Below are positions 23,300 to 37,399 of a stretch of DNA of 64,000 nucleotides, in pieces. The stretch lies in assembly GCF_032854445.1 (NCBI RefSeq), contig NC_088301.1:45309187-45373186 (forward strand), in the 5' to 3' direction. Each line of letters starts with the position of its first letter. Positions within the stretch are counted from its first letter, which is position 1. Both the position numbers and the translations under genes were made by a program. This DNA is from Liolophura sinensis (lineage: Eukaryota > Mollusca > Polyplacophora > Chitonida > Chitonidae). The notes beneath the pieces are model-generated. The model was not told the origin of the DNA. It ran no database searches and saw only the letters and a program-made list of their open reading frames with translations.

Positions 23300-24229
23300 T
23301 TTATTATAGGTGGAACGAACAAGTGCTATCGGTCGTAACGGTCCTAGGTTGACGCCTTGTGAGATCAAGACCCGCGCGGCCGGCTGTCGGATCATCAAGT
23401 TCGGGACAGACCGAGCTTTTTATTCGGTGCCCATTATCTTTGTTCTTGGCGCTCTTTCCTCGTCAGACTTTGGTCTGATGTTGAAAGGACGTCATGAAAG
23501 CGTGATACAGACGGTATTAATTTTGCTTTGTGCCCGCTTTTCTCTGACATACTCTTTAAATTTGATCTAGCGGAGCTCTGACTCACTCCAGTCAACTTCA
23601 AACCAAGGCAGATGTGGGCTTGATTCCGGACCAATTTTCCCAGTGACGGTTATTGTTTGAATTTCAATGTCTTGACGAAGGCTCTTTGTCTCTGTTTACA
23701 ACAGAGCATATACAGTTTGAAATATTAGACTAATTTGTAACATTTCCCACAACGTTATAATGAAAATAAATTGAAATCAAAATATTCAATATTATGAACA
23801 GGCATACATATAGGCACAGGCCTAGGTTATATCTTTGTAGGCCCGTTATAACACATACATATCGCCAAATGCTAAGATTATAAAGACGATTTTGTCATAA
23901 TAAGTGAAGTAAATGTGGCTATACTTTCTTTGTAGTTTCGTGAGAGGTGAAGCAATAAACTCAAGAGTTTGATTCAGGTCTCTGAATTACGAGCGTACGC
24001 TGACAAGTAGAATGTAATGGTTCTCATGTTCATTGATCGCCCCTACTGGAGCCTCGCGACAGATATGATTCCCCGCGCTTGCAGCTGGTTGGTCAACAGT
24101 CCTCACGTGGAGTCTTATAATCTCACACTGACGTACCTACTGAACATAATAACATAGCGGGCCTTAGATTTACGGTGAGCGTGAGGACAAGTGTAGTGAA
24201 TTTTCACCTATTTTTCCGAGGCGAAAGGT
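23300..24229 (+). promoter_or_regulatory. CpG-bearing candidate promoter and leader exon
   Basis: Between about 23310 and 24230, CpG dinucleotides are far commoner than in the surrounding tens of kilobases. The stretch ends in a strong donor, GAAAG|GTAAGT, at 24230. No coding start is evident, so this could be the non-coding first exon of the adhesion gene whose coding starts at 54352 on the same strand. That link is an inference from orientation and the lack of another candidate; cDNA would decide. Confidence 0.35.
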
Positions 24230-27200
24230 AAGTTATTTGGTTAGGCTCAGTCGGATCATGTAAACAGTGTTGGGTTTGGAGGAGCTGTTAGAATTATAGT
24301 CGAACATTGCCATGCATTCACAAGTAGTCATTTCTGACAGCGACAGATTCCAGTTACCATGGTGTGGAACTCCGTCTGGAACTGAACATGGCGGGTTGAG
24401 ATTCCGGCCGGGCACTGTCTTCACATGGAATGGCAAATAACCCTTGCAGATTTTAGAGCCCAGCTTTAATCCAGAGGTGGTTGTAACTTTGGAATATGAA
24501 GGACAACGTACGATACCTGGCAGAATGAATACGGTTCGTGCATGATTTGATTTTATAGAGGACGATATTGCAGCACGGTGGAATGAAGTGATGGCCCCCA
24601 TATGAGCCCCACAACAGCATCGACCAGTGGTTTGGAATGATGTCATCTGTTCACTGCTTCATCAGTTGGTTTCTGCTGCTGTTATTTTATTTTTAACAGA
24701 ACGCATTCAAGCATTTAGCATTGAATAGGTCATGCGTTTCTCTTTTAAAAATGGACAAACATGTTTGGAAATTTTGTAACCTTAAATGCAAAGTATCTTG
24801 AGTTGAATATTGATAGCACGTGTGATTGGCCGTCACCAGATTGGTGATGAGATACATGTAATTATGTCAGTGAGGATCCTTGTGTAGAGGAAACTACACG
24901 TGACTAAATTCTTCGAAGCATTATAATACAAGTGCTACTTTTTATGGATATGTGATCTCTGAGAAGAGGGGTGAGTTAAAACTAAATATATGTGTATGAA
25001 CATGGTATTGTTTTCATTCAGAATTAATGGTTTAATATTAACTATAACTCGGATGTGTTCTGTTCTGCATTGTAAGTAGACCATAAAATTAAAACAAGTA
25101 GTAGGAATTGGTTTAAGTCAGGTATGCTTTCAGAACTTACATACATTAGTGTAAATGTTAAATCATTGTATAAATAAAACTGTAGGTACCTTACTGAAAT
25201 TTTATTGTTCATCGGTGGAAGTCATTTTGTCGAAACATTAATTTGTACCGGTACTTACATATATTGATGTAGCCTGATCTTATATTATTAAGATGTATGG
25301 AAATTGAAGATTTCGTTTTCATTTATTTGGAGTTAGACACAAAAACCACAGATTAACTACCACTTATAACACATATTCTGAAGAGGTGAACCACATTGTT
25401 GATTAGATGAAAATGTGTGTGGTTAGAGCTGATATTATTTCTTAGGCCGGTCCTACTGTGACAGGCAGGTGGTGCATTGTTGACCTGTGGGGATCATTTG
25501 TATTGAAAGGCTTAAGGTCTGGGTGGGTTTGGTGGACACATTATCTCCAGCCCCTGACCCTTGACTACAAGGGCCATACTCAGTGTCAACAGCCCCTCAG
25601 GGTAGAACACCAATTTATTTGTTATTGGACCATTCCTGTCATTGGTGTACCATGTACCCCATTAGCAAATGCACAGTAAAAAAAAGTGGAATCGAGTTTA
25701 CTTTCAGACTGAAAGTAAAAATATAAAAATGTCATGTTTGAATAGAATCTGTTTCAAAAATGTATGAATAAAATGTATTTAGAGTCATGAAAAGATAAAA
25801 GAAATAACTGCATTTAATTTGTGGATTAAGTCATTTCATGTTTTAGCATCCTAGTTAAGGGTTATTTTATACTTATAATTACAGCCTGGAGACTACAAGA
25901 AACATGTAATACAGCAGCTGTTTGACTTTAAACCATGACATATGAAACTCAACTTCATTTTCTTGTCTGGGATGTAGCAGGATTAAAGAGCACTAAACAG
26001 GGTCTTTGACACTGCCAGGAAAAGGATAACTCTCACATTAATATTGACACTTGGAGACAGAGAAGGGCTGATTGTGTCATGTTAAAGCCTGTAGATTATT
26101 TTGTTGAGAAAGCAATACCTTTAAAGATGTGAATGCATCACGGGTGTGGATTTTCTGCCCTGATTCCCCACCCCAACCCCCACCCCTACAAAGTTAATGT
26201 ATACCAATACTGTGGTTAGAAATTTTGTTACAGAATACTAATTTGGAAATCATTGGAAATTAATCCATACAGTATATAGATTCATATGTGTTTATATGTT
26301 TTGTGATGGGGTGGAGAGAGTAAGATTTTCAGGCTAGCATGTACAGGCTATATAACAGTTTTAGTACAAAAACCATGCTGTGGGTTTAAAGGCTTGAGCG
26401 CTATGTGAGAGTATGCATTCAAGTACAGGGCTAGTATTCAAGAACTCCTTGCCCAAATTGACAATTCATTATTTGTGAAACTGGACACCATGGTTCATTA
26501 TTTTGAAGGAATATAAAAGGATTAAGTGAACCGTGATGCGTTAGTGGTCTTGTATGGCACGTCTCAACAGTACATGTATCTCACTATCAGATTATGCAGG
26601 AAATAACATATTCAAAGGATCAAAGAGATCAGGTATCAGGAAACCTACAAATTTGCTTTGTATGGTGTCCAAATTGGATTCATACCAAACACTATATACA
26701 CTTAGGTTCATCAGTGTACATACAAAGTAGATGGAAGCTCATTGTGGCTCAGTTTTTGTCACAGTAATTACATTAAAAGCTGTTTTTCATATTCTATTTA
26801 AGTCGCATGACAAAATAGAACAAATGTGTTAAATACACCATTTACTTGTATGTGTGTATATTATTTTATTTATAAGAAAGGTATTTGCCAAGAAACTAGT
26901 AAACACAGAGGGCAAATGCACTTCATTTTAAAAATGTGATATTTTGACAGATGCATTGGATGAAATGGTAAATAATGTCATGTCCAGAGTCATATTGCAT
27001 GCTAGATGCTGAAACTGAACTTGTCTAATGTTCAAGGGGAGAGTGAAAACTTCACCCTTGTAGATGACCCAGGTCATAATCCCAGCCACAACAGATCAAT
27101 TTTGCAATCTTCAATCCCTTGGGAAAGTGGTGATAAAAAAAAAATTTTGAGTGTGCTGTGTTTATTTTGAATTTCAAGTGGATAAAGTTCACACCAGTGT

Positions 27201-28007
27201 GTGACATGACCATGAACATCATGTAAACAAAGCCTCATTGGAGACAAAGCCTGTCAACAGTTTAGCTGTGTTCCCTGTGAAAATGCTCTGTAAATGAAAT
27301 ATCAGATCCATGTGGGGTGTAATAGTTTCTAAATGACATCAAAGAGAGAGCCAAGCATCAGAACAAAAGCACCTTTTGTTAGATTTTGGTGATCTCATTT
27401 GTCAACTCTGCCTGTTGACAGCCACTTGTCTGTTCTCCTAAAACCTGTGACCTGTGTTGGCTGACGTGTGTGATACTATTGGTTGATAGAAGAGGACAGG
27501 TCTTACATCAGTTTTGCCCTGGTTTCTCTACCATCTGCAGCAGGGATGCATGGCCAAGTAATGTTTCAGCCCTCAAGGGCCTGATCAAGGCAGACAACAG
27601 GCTTTGAGTGGGTGTGGCATTGGTGCGCACATAACAGGCAGATTTTACACAATGGATTATGGGTCTTTACACTGACTTCAAACTTTAGCGCATGTGTCCC
27701 TTGTTGTAAAGGAAGACATAATGATTAATATTTTAATAAGAAAACCTGGATTGTGTGCCTGAATGTGAATGTTTAAAACTTCACATTTATTTATCTTGTA
27801 CAGGTACAATATATATTACTCCTCACCCACACCTGCCTAACTAACATTTCAATTATGTTAAGAGCCTAGAAACTATTAATTTAAGGCTTGATCAGTCACC
27901 CTTTCTTTTAAAGCCCAGTTGTTTTATCATTAACTTGTGTGCATTTTCCATGCACTTTTAATTGCTTTTGCTTTCAACAAGATTAAAAGTTGCTTAATAT
28001 TATGTAT

Positions 28008-28205
28008 TGGGTATCCATGGCCAAGTGTTTTAGCTTGCTATCATAGCACAATGATACGAGAAGCCTCTCACGAATGCAGTCTCTCTGAGACTGCCGATGA
28101 CCAAGGGATTCCTCCAGGCTCTGCACAGTTTCCTCCCAGCGTAGTGATGGCTGCTGTCTTAGTGAAATATTCTTAAATATGGCATAAAACACTGATGAAA
28201 TAAAT
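28008..28205 (+). mobile_element. tRNA-derived SINE, nearly full length
   Basis: Head ATGGCCAAGTGTTTTAGC, middle GCACAATGATACGAG and CCTCTCACGAATGCAGTC, then CTCTGCACAGTTTCCTCCCA, AAATATTCTTAAATATGGC and a short A/T tail. The B box is worn. Confidence 0.75.
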
Positions 28206-29204
28206 GAAATGATATAGTTTCTGTTGAGCGAATCAACATCTACAAAATTGTAAATAAATATTAAAGGTAATGTCTTCTGTTGAATTACAAGTGGAACAAG
28301 CTTGATTTGTCTTAATTTGTAATCTTACATGTTCATGTATGTGTAAGTTGGTAGTCTGCTCTGACAGATGCTTCACCCATGGTAGGCCTACATGTACATG
28401 TGTTAAGGTGGATTGGGGGCTGAAGGACCACTGATGCTTCTGCTCTGCCTCATCCTTTTGGACTGGATTCTCCACACTATGGGTAGTGGCCTACACACCA
28501 CATGTGTTCTCTGGGGCTGGATCCTGTGACTGGTCTAAGTGGTCTGCTTATAATGAAACTACAGGGTGAAATGAGCTTAACAAGACTTCATGTGTCAGAC
28601 ATGGGGCACTCTCTCTATCCAGTGGGCATGAAGAATGAACTTGGATTTTGTCTGTAAATTATTAAGCCAGTAGCTGTACTGTAGCAGCAGGCAGACCAAT
28701 GCTGAGGCGAAATTGTCCTGCCATGTCCCATTGACTGTGGCCAAGGTGGAAGCAGCTGATCTAGGGCCCATTGCCTCCGATAGACTGTCCAGGAGTTATA
28801 GTTAGCCATTGATGGAACTGATTCTCTTCAGACTAGGTGACGCCTCAACTTCTCTCTATGCTTCATCGGCGAGTATAGATTAGCTCCAGAATACTTTCTA
28901 TAATGTGTGTCTGTACCAATGTATTTCACTCCAACATACATGTGAACTGCAGTCAAGATTTGGGACAGGGCTAGATACTTTGTATCTAGTGTATTTGTGT
29001 ATAAATTATGTTTTTTTCATAAATTTTTTAGAATTAGATGATTATGAGTACTAGTACAGTGGATTTAGCCAAAGCTACATGTAGCTCGACACAATAACAC
29101 TATTGTCTTATTGTCCAGTTAGCTTGGGCTAACTTGGAAGTCAATTCCTGGGTGTGGTTAAAATGTATTTGATTAAAAATATGTATGTCATGGTAATGTA
29201 AAAA

Positions 29205-29322
29205 TTGTGGGTTTCCCCCGGGCTCTGCCCGGTTTCTACCCACCATAATGCTGGCTGCCGTCATATAAGTGAAATATTCTTGAGTACGGCATAAAACACC
29301 AATCAGATAAATAAATAAATTC
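29205..29322 (+). mobile_element. tRNA-derived SINE, 5'-truncated
   Basis: Well-preserved 3' half: GGGCTCTGCCCGGTTTC, CCCACCATAATGCTGGC, AAATATTCTTGAGTACGGC and the tail AGATAAATAAATAAA. Confidence 0.85.
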
Positions 29323-31641
29323 AAAATAATTTGCACTTTATTTATCTATATACATGTAGTGTGTAACTGAAATGAATATAAATGACACATACTGTATCAG
29401 TAGCTTCACTATAGTAGTTATTCTTTGATCTTAGAATGTTTGTAACACATTTTTTCTGGTTACAGCAAATTATTACTAAATAGATATGGCAGATTTTTTG
29501 ATATTTTTGTTACTGGAGTCAGTTAGTGTTTTATTGAAAGGTAAGGTGATGGGTTGTGGCTAGAGATAAACGCATGTGTATGTGAAGAAAAAATGGTAAG
29601 TACATGTTGTGAACACTGTTTATGGTTTATGTTAAAAGAGGTAGTACATTTGAAAAAGTTTCCAATTTGTAACCAGTTGTAGTGCTTGGAAAGTCCGATA
29701 ATCAGAAATGACACCTGACAAAATGGTTTAATATTGGAGTTATTGTTGTGTGTGTCTGTCAGTTTATGTGGCATTATAATGACAGTTTCTGGTACTGTAT
29801 GGCCAACAGCTGGGAAGCCAAATCAATAAAATGCATAAATTCCCAGAGATGATTAGTTGATAACCTCCCATACAGATTGTCAATAAAGTTGCCCCACCCC
29901 TTTTCTCGCTAGCCTCAACATCAGAATCCAGGCTACCTATTACTCTTGTACATGAACCATATCTGAATAAAGTGGAATCCAGTCTTCATGGTATGTGCAT
30001 GTAGCTAAGCAGATTCAGGTGACCTAATGTAAATTTTATATATTGATCTGTTTGTGTCGAACTGTATGGATACAAAGCCTGTGCACTGTTGTCTTGATAT
30101 TCATGTACAAATGTATCTGAGGAATGTAACATGTGTTCAGCACAATACAGTGTACATACGAGTGCAAAAATGTGCTTAGATTTTATCTCTCTCCTCTCTC
30201 CAAGTGAAGTACAGACCTGCAACCAACCACAGTAGTGCTTGGATTATAATTGCAACATACTACATGTACATGTATGTGGCCTGCAACTGTTAGGGTGCAA
30301 CTGCAACAGATAAATGCATGTTGTATACATATTAAATCCAGATCAAGTTTGTTTGTTAATGTTATACAGTACTGTTGTGTACCAGATCTTTGATGTACAT
30401 ATATGTATGGCCCAAGGCTATGTACATGTTTGTGTGGGTAAAATACTGAACTGAGTGAGTTCAAACAAATAGGGTGAAATAAATGACAGATATATGTAAC
30501 AATGTGCATTTGTTACCATGGCAACTGCATGCAACAGCTACTTTATTTACTGGGGATTCATGTACATGGATACATTTTTTATCTGTTGTGTTGAGAAGCA
30601 AGAAGCATATCTCAGTGGAATTGTGGCTGGCTTTGGAAGCAGTGGTTTGTTGCATTTTCAGTTTTGATGTATTTCTGTAGCCTTCCAGAGTAGTCGATAG
30701 AAGATAGCAGTTATCAGTCAGTGTCTGTTCCCTCAGAGGAGTCAGGAAAATGGGGGTTTGTCATGACAGGACTATTCTTCAAACCTGAATGGCAGTATCT
30801 ACCCTCCAGAGTGTAATTACATGGACTGTTAAAGAGCCACTGGTCATTTTCTAACTGTTTTCCTGGACCCTGCCCTCAAGGCTGGATAAAGTGGAGGGTA
30901 GAATATATTTTCCTAGTGGTCATATCTCTGTTTTGATTTCTTATCTGCTGAGGGCCTGAGTGGCCCGATTTACTGCTATTAGCATTGTGGGTCAAGCAGC
31001 ATACTGAAGAATTAGCCCCTGCTGTAGTGAACACTCCATTCCAGACATATATGATGATGGATACATGCAGAACATGATGTGCACATATTACATTGTAACT
31101 TTTGTTCGATTCATTACAGAGAGGAACTGTAGAACTAAATCTTGAAATATGTATTATTTTCTAGGTGCTGACAGTTTAAAGTAAATATGACTATGCAGAC
31201 ATATATGTAGAATACAATGAAATATTTGACTTTAAATGTCACCAACTTTTTCACTAAAACATAAATATGTCATTAAAAGCAGTTGTTCAGCACATCTTTT
31301 GATAACTGTATATCTTTCTTGTGCTTCAAAAGTGTAACACAAAAATTAGCCGGGGTAGTCAGTTATATATAGTAGGTAACAGTGATAACAGCTCGGCCCA
31401 AACTGTGTGTAAATAACTTCCTGTGGAGGATTGCCTATTGCTGGGCTATTCTTAGAACTTATTCCCACCTATGCTGAACGGCCATCTGAAGCCTAGTAGT
31501 GGCTGTGACCTACTTTGTAAGCTGTAGGTATCTTTGTAAGTACCAAGTTCAATCAGGCTGGTAAGTGTAACCAGTAACCTTCCACTCTAAAGGCCAATTC
31601 ATAGGCACTTGTGCAAAGTAAGGTTTTTATTCCTGCTGTTT

Positions 31642-31682
31642 TGTGTGTGTGTGTGTGTGTGTTTTTTTTTGTTTTTTTTTTG
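31642..31682 (+). repeat. (GT)10 microsatellite followed by poly-T
   Basis: About ten GT units (31642-31661) run into two T tracts separated by a single G. Confidence 0.95.
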
Positions 31683-34600
31683 GTAGTGGTATTTTCTCCT
31701 ATCTAAAGTGTTTCCTAGGTCTATATAGGCAACTATATGGAAGCAAACAATAGTGATTGCATATTTTAAAAATATCTTAATATTCAAAATTTTTGGTTGA
31801 TTAAAGCCATATTACAAGCAAGAAAATGTATATATATCAGGCAAGAATCTAGTGTATGTACAGGGTAACAGGGTAATAGATTTGGTTTATTCTTCCTACG
31901 GGTAGTTCTTGCTGAGAGATAAAAGCAATGTGATCATGCCTCAGCAGATCAGACAAAGGCAGTGAGAGCCAGAAAACTGACATCTGTCCATCAATCAGTA
32001 TTGCTGCTCATCCTGTGACAAGGGACACATTTCTTGATGAGGGATAAGCTGCTTAAATGAGCCCATCACCGCAATGCCTTAGAATTCTTCAGCACAGTTC
32101 TTGATAGCTTTTCGCAAGGATACTGAGACAGGCATTAATTCATCAACCAACAGTTGAACTGCTTGTGCCTGTACCGTTCCCTCTTAATCAGAAATGGGTT
32201 GAAACATTTCCTACTTTGTTTCAGCAGTTTTGTTTTAATGGTTAATGTAAGGATACCTATCAAACAAATGTAATACATGGCCATAGCCACTGGATTTGAA
32301 GTGTATGTAGATTTGGTTAAAATAGTCTGGCAGGCCAACTATTTTTTTTTATCACAAGTTGAGAATTCTCATTTTTATGCCTTTTTTTTTTTTTTTTTTG
32401 TTAATTTTATGAAACACTCAACTTTTATTATTCAGTGTACATGTAGTTGACATTTGTTGAAAATAATTGTTTGTTAACTATGTTGTTAATTAACTGAATT
32501 TGGTAATGAAAGCTTGGAACTACTTGGAGCCAAGGAGATTCCATGTGGATTTTTTGGATTAACAAGGGACTGTCCCTTAGGTATTTTTAAGATTGGTGCC
32601 ATCTGAGGGCTTGGTCAAATCCTGCATTCAGTGTGCTTTAAGTGCTGAAAATTCCCTAGAACCACTGAGTCATCATTTACATGGTAACATACGTGTGTAA
32701 TGAACAGACTGCAGGCTTACTGACAGCATTACAGCCAGAGAACATGAAAGACTTTTGACTGTCTCATGTCTGTCTGACCATGTGACCCAACGTCTCTAAA
32801 TTAGTTCAAATAAAACCCTGTGTACACCAATAATTTAATCATTGGCATCCATAGATTTGATGATAATTGGGTAAAATTTCTCCTCTGCGAAATATAAAGG
32901 TTGGAACAACTGAGCTGTGCATGTTCAGCACATGTTTGGAGGAGCCAGATTGATGACACATCCTACCATCTAATTAGTAGTGAGATCTACTGGTTGAAGG
33001 GTAATATTCTGGTTTTCACTACATGGATGTAATAGCTTTGCAGTTGACTTCAGTGTCTTGAAAAACCAAAAAACAAGTGTGGATACAGGCCCTGGTTTTA
33101 CTCATCTGCCATTAGGTTATGTTTGTGTGCAAATAAATTATGGATATGAGTATGGTAGGTAAAGCATCTACAGCTACCCTTACATTAGTGGTGTTAATTT
33201 AATACGACTGAAGTGAAATCTGTTTGCATCCAGTTCATGTTAGATTTTCTTGGTGTCTAGGTAAAAATGAAACTAATTTGGATGTGAAACATTGAAGGAA
33301 AGTGTATTAGTAAGGTGTATGAATGTTACATACCAAAATTCTTCTAATTTTTAGGACAGATATTAGTAGAAACTAAATATTCATGCCACAGTTACATGTA
33401 ATTTGGGTAAAAAGATCAGACTAGGTGTCGCAAAAGTTAGAAGATTTAGTATACTTGTACATGTATAACAAATTACTCTTAAAACATGTATGTAACATCA
33501 GTAACATCCTAAACACCAGTTGACTTAGAACACTCCTATGATGCAGTATTTCAGTAATTTTTCATCTATTGCATTAAAATAAGTTCCTTTATGTCAGGGT
33601 ATAATATTCTGATTGCCCGCCTCACACAATTATTCTGCAAGGGTTTGCATTTAATTAAACACAATTTTGATTTACTAGGATAATTTGGTGTGTATGTCTT
33701 ATGGAATCAGATATACATTATGTACTATATGGGACCCTGTCAGCTGTAAGGGTTTGTTAGTTTGTAGTTAACAGCAGAGGGCACCTAACCACAGGAAGTG
33801 GTGAATTAGCAGGTCTGGGGTGTAGTGAATGGTTCATCCAGAAAATGTCACCCCTTATGCAGGAATCGGAAATATACACGCTGACATGACCAACATTTTT
33901 CTGGAGTAATTCGCACTCAGCTGCATGCTCCCTTTCTGTATGACTATGAATTGTTTCCTGAATAAAGTAGTTTGTTAAGTGGCAGCTTCAGGGAGGGTAA
34001 GTTATACTGCTACAGTAGTAGTGGGTGGCAAGTGAGCAAGCATTCACTTTATCTCTGTTTCATCCAGTAGGCAAACTTAAACCTGTCTTCACATGATCAC
34101 AGCTTGGGTGAGTGATTTGAGAAATGATTTGAAAATAACTGGCTTGGCTGATGATTGTTATGTACATGTGCATTTATACCTTTATACCTTTAAATATAAT
34201 GGTAATATGTGTACCTCTATTGAACTAAATTGATTGTGCTGGATTAAATTTGCTTGATACTTGTATAATAATGTAATGTTTGAATCTTTTTTTCTGACTC
34301 CAGTACTTACATGTTGATGAGCTTAATTTTAACAGAAACAAATTATTGCAATGACGGTATCCTGTAAAATTGGTTGGTAACAAATCCTTCATTATTTGGA
34401 AATTTTACAGATTTGACTGATGAATCTTTTTTCAGTGAAGCCTTCCTAGATAGATATTTTCAGACTTTTTCAGAAACAGTAGTGTGAGTCAGTAGAGAAT
34501 TCATTATTGATTATGTTTATTCTGGTTGTATGTGAAAAAGATAAGGATTTGAAAGAAATTAACACTGTTGGAAACACTTGCATCAAAACAACAGAAATAA

Positions 34601-37399
34601 AAACAGCTTTAGAGTACAGCTGTTTTTGGAGGGTTTCACTCTGTTGGAATATGCGCAGTATATATGTATTTGCTGATGACCTTACCCAGTGCCATTAGTT
34701 TTGATGCAGTTCAGACCTGATACAGGTACATGTTCCATTATTGCCATGGATATACTATACATGTATCCCAGTATGAGGGTCCTGTACTTCACTAGCGTGT
34801 GACTAGGTGTGCATGACATATTTATCACAAAAGGGTGTGTGCATCCAGAGATAAATATTGTGATACATGCACATTTACCAGTCATGCACTGACGAACATT
34901 GATAAATGGGCTAGACATACATACATGTACATGTATTTAGGCCTGTGGCAGATTAGTTTGTTCCTCTAACCTGATGGTCATTAGTGGTATAAGTGTGTAA
35001 TTAACTGGTGTACCAAACATCTATAATCTAGTGAGATGTCAGAGATAATTATTTCATGTTCATGTACATTACATATTGTCTTCCAGGGCTGGCACTGGTA
35101 CAGATCAAGAAACATGTGGGGGTTTGGGGGGGGGGGGGTCAACTTAGGCATATAATTTCTGTGTGAATTGTGAATAGAGGATGTATTAATCCTTAAGATC
35201 CAAATCACAGTGTTTGTACCACTAATTAGCTTGTGTGGTATACATTATTCATTTTTGGAAACCCTGAAATGATTGATGTACATGGATGAAAGATCTGTTT
35301 TGTCAAAAGCTAAGATTTCACTGATTCAGTACTTGTAAATTAAGACATCATCGGATTTGCATCATAAGTAGGGCAGTCTTTTCATGACCATATACATGTA
35401 CATGTTCCAGTTGATACTAACATTATAGTGTTCAAAAATTTGTTTAATGGACTTCTTGATTTTAACCATTGAAAAATATTCCTGACATATTTACATACAT
35501 GTGTGTGTAAACTACATTGTAATATTTTTCTTACAATTATGAATCAAATCTGAATTACATGTATGTTTGCCAAGGAGTGCTACAGAATGCACAAACATTG
35601 AAATCAAGTTAGACATTCAAAAAATCTTAAATCGAGCTGTTGTATACATGTTAATGTAAAGTGATACATGTATAATAGAAGTGGCCTTACGATACTGTAA
35701 AAGACAATGCCAAGGCACAAAACATCCACACTTTGGGAGCATATTGTAAAAAAAGAAAAAAATCTTGCATGTTGTATCCCGTGAATTTGTGTTCACTGGG
35801 CATTCAGTGTAACACATTTATTTATTTTTAGCTACATGCAGATCAATGTAGTTTACACAGTGTTGTGCAAATGATAACACATGTCTACATGCAATGCATG
35901 TATTCAAACAGTTTGCACCTTTTCCCATGCATTGGACAGGATTGGTATATTAAAGGTGTTGGTTGGGTGGCTTGTAGAAATTAGGGGTAAGTGTATCCTT
36001 ATTGCTTCTTTTCAAGTTAAGCCTTTTGCGTGAAGTGGGTGCTCAGGCCAGGTTGAAAACCTTAGCATTTGGCGATAGTAGATGAAAATCTGGTGCTGTA
36101 AAAGTGTAACGCTGTGTGCTAACTAGCAAGTTCTTGTCGGAGGCGAGTAACATCCTTTACTATCAGACTTGCATGTACATGTAGTTTAGAGAAAAATCTG
36201 TAGGGTAATCACAGTAATGGTTGGTTTTGTGTCTTTGTACAAGGTTGTTCTTGCATTGTATTTCGTATCCAGTGTGTTTAGATACATGTACATATATATG
36301 TGCATCAATGAACTTTCGTTTAAAGTGTGACCTAAGTAGAGTAATCATTTACTAAAAGTGGTACTACATATACATGCACAAGCTGGGCATATACATGTAT
36401 AATAATGTTAACTGCACAGGCAAGGATAATTTTAAGGGCTCCCACACATTAATAAGCTGGGTCAGAGAGTGATAAATTGTTATTTGCAGTGCTTACATTG
36501 TTTTTGAATTGTTGGTTGTTAACCTTGTGACTGGGAGCAGTGTGATTTATGGCAACTTAAAACAACTGGGGATACCTCACCAGGACCTGGTTTTAGTCGA
36601 TCTACATGTACAATGGGTTGAGTTCAATGACAACTGCTGAATCAGCAGTTTCTCAAGAGTGGAGCATGTTTTACTTTTTCTGTGACAGGAAACATCCAGT
36701 TGTATCCACCAGTCGATTTACTCATGCGCCCTGCTGGTGACCATTGCTCAAGGTCACAAGGTCATTAAATATAGATTTACATGATAACCATGCAAACAGC
36801 CAGGATGCTAGTGCACAAGAAGCAGTGTATGATAGATTATGAAAGATGTATGACACCTCCATCCATGATCAGGGGTCATGATTCAGCAGCTTTCAGTGTG
36901 GATCATGCATCTATAAAAAAAAAAAAAAAAAATGGGATCAACAAGGTAAATTGTGTGGCCGGAAGAGGTCAAATTCAGGGTTAACTCCCAAGACTAGAGG
37001 GAATGATTTAATACAAGACCAGACCGAATAATACGATCAAGCTATATGTACATGTGTGTCCAGATAGACAGCATATCAGCGTGCATTTTCAGTAAATATT
37101 ATATAGTGACCATGATGGTACACAAAATAAGTAAAGCCTAATTACAGCTTGAATTAGGATGTGATGTTCTAATTACTAACAATTTAGTAAGTATCATAAT
37201 CAACATCTGGCTAGTTACATGTAATACCTGTATGGCTACAGCGTCCATGCTCAGGTATATGGTGCTCAATTTGTACTGCTAACAACTAGTTTACCATGGA
37301 TCATCAGTAGTGGAAGGAAATAAGATTAGTTGATTAGTAACATGTATATATACATGTATGTACAAGTCTTTAAAAGTATATCCATGTATATGTAGTATA

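Larger units (their letters stand above)
17005..23300. other. Non-coding region downstream of PNPLA8
   Basis: The PNPLA8 3'UTR probably occupies the first part; AATAAA-type signals occur, for example near 18223, 18768 and 18854, but none can be chosen. The rest holds a 13-base G run (18345-18357), a fold-back (20146-20231), a SINE (20476-20665) and a tRNA-like sequence (22665-22735). No exon of a recognisable gene was seen. Confidence 0.6.

Noticed and set aside
23320-23400. GTAACGGTCCTAGG resembles a conserved large-subunit rRNA segment
   Set aside because: The match is only about 14 bases and the flanks do not resemble rRNA.
25458-25679. 73-codon frame starting MTGRWCIVDLWG
   Set aside because: No recognisable domain or splice sites; length is within chance for the window.
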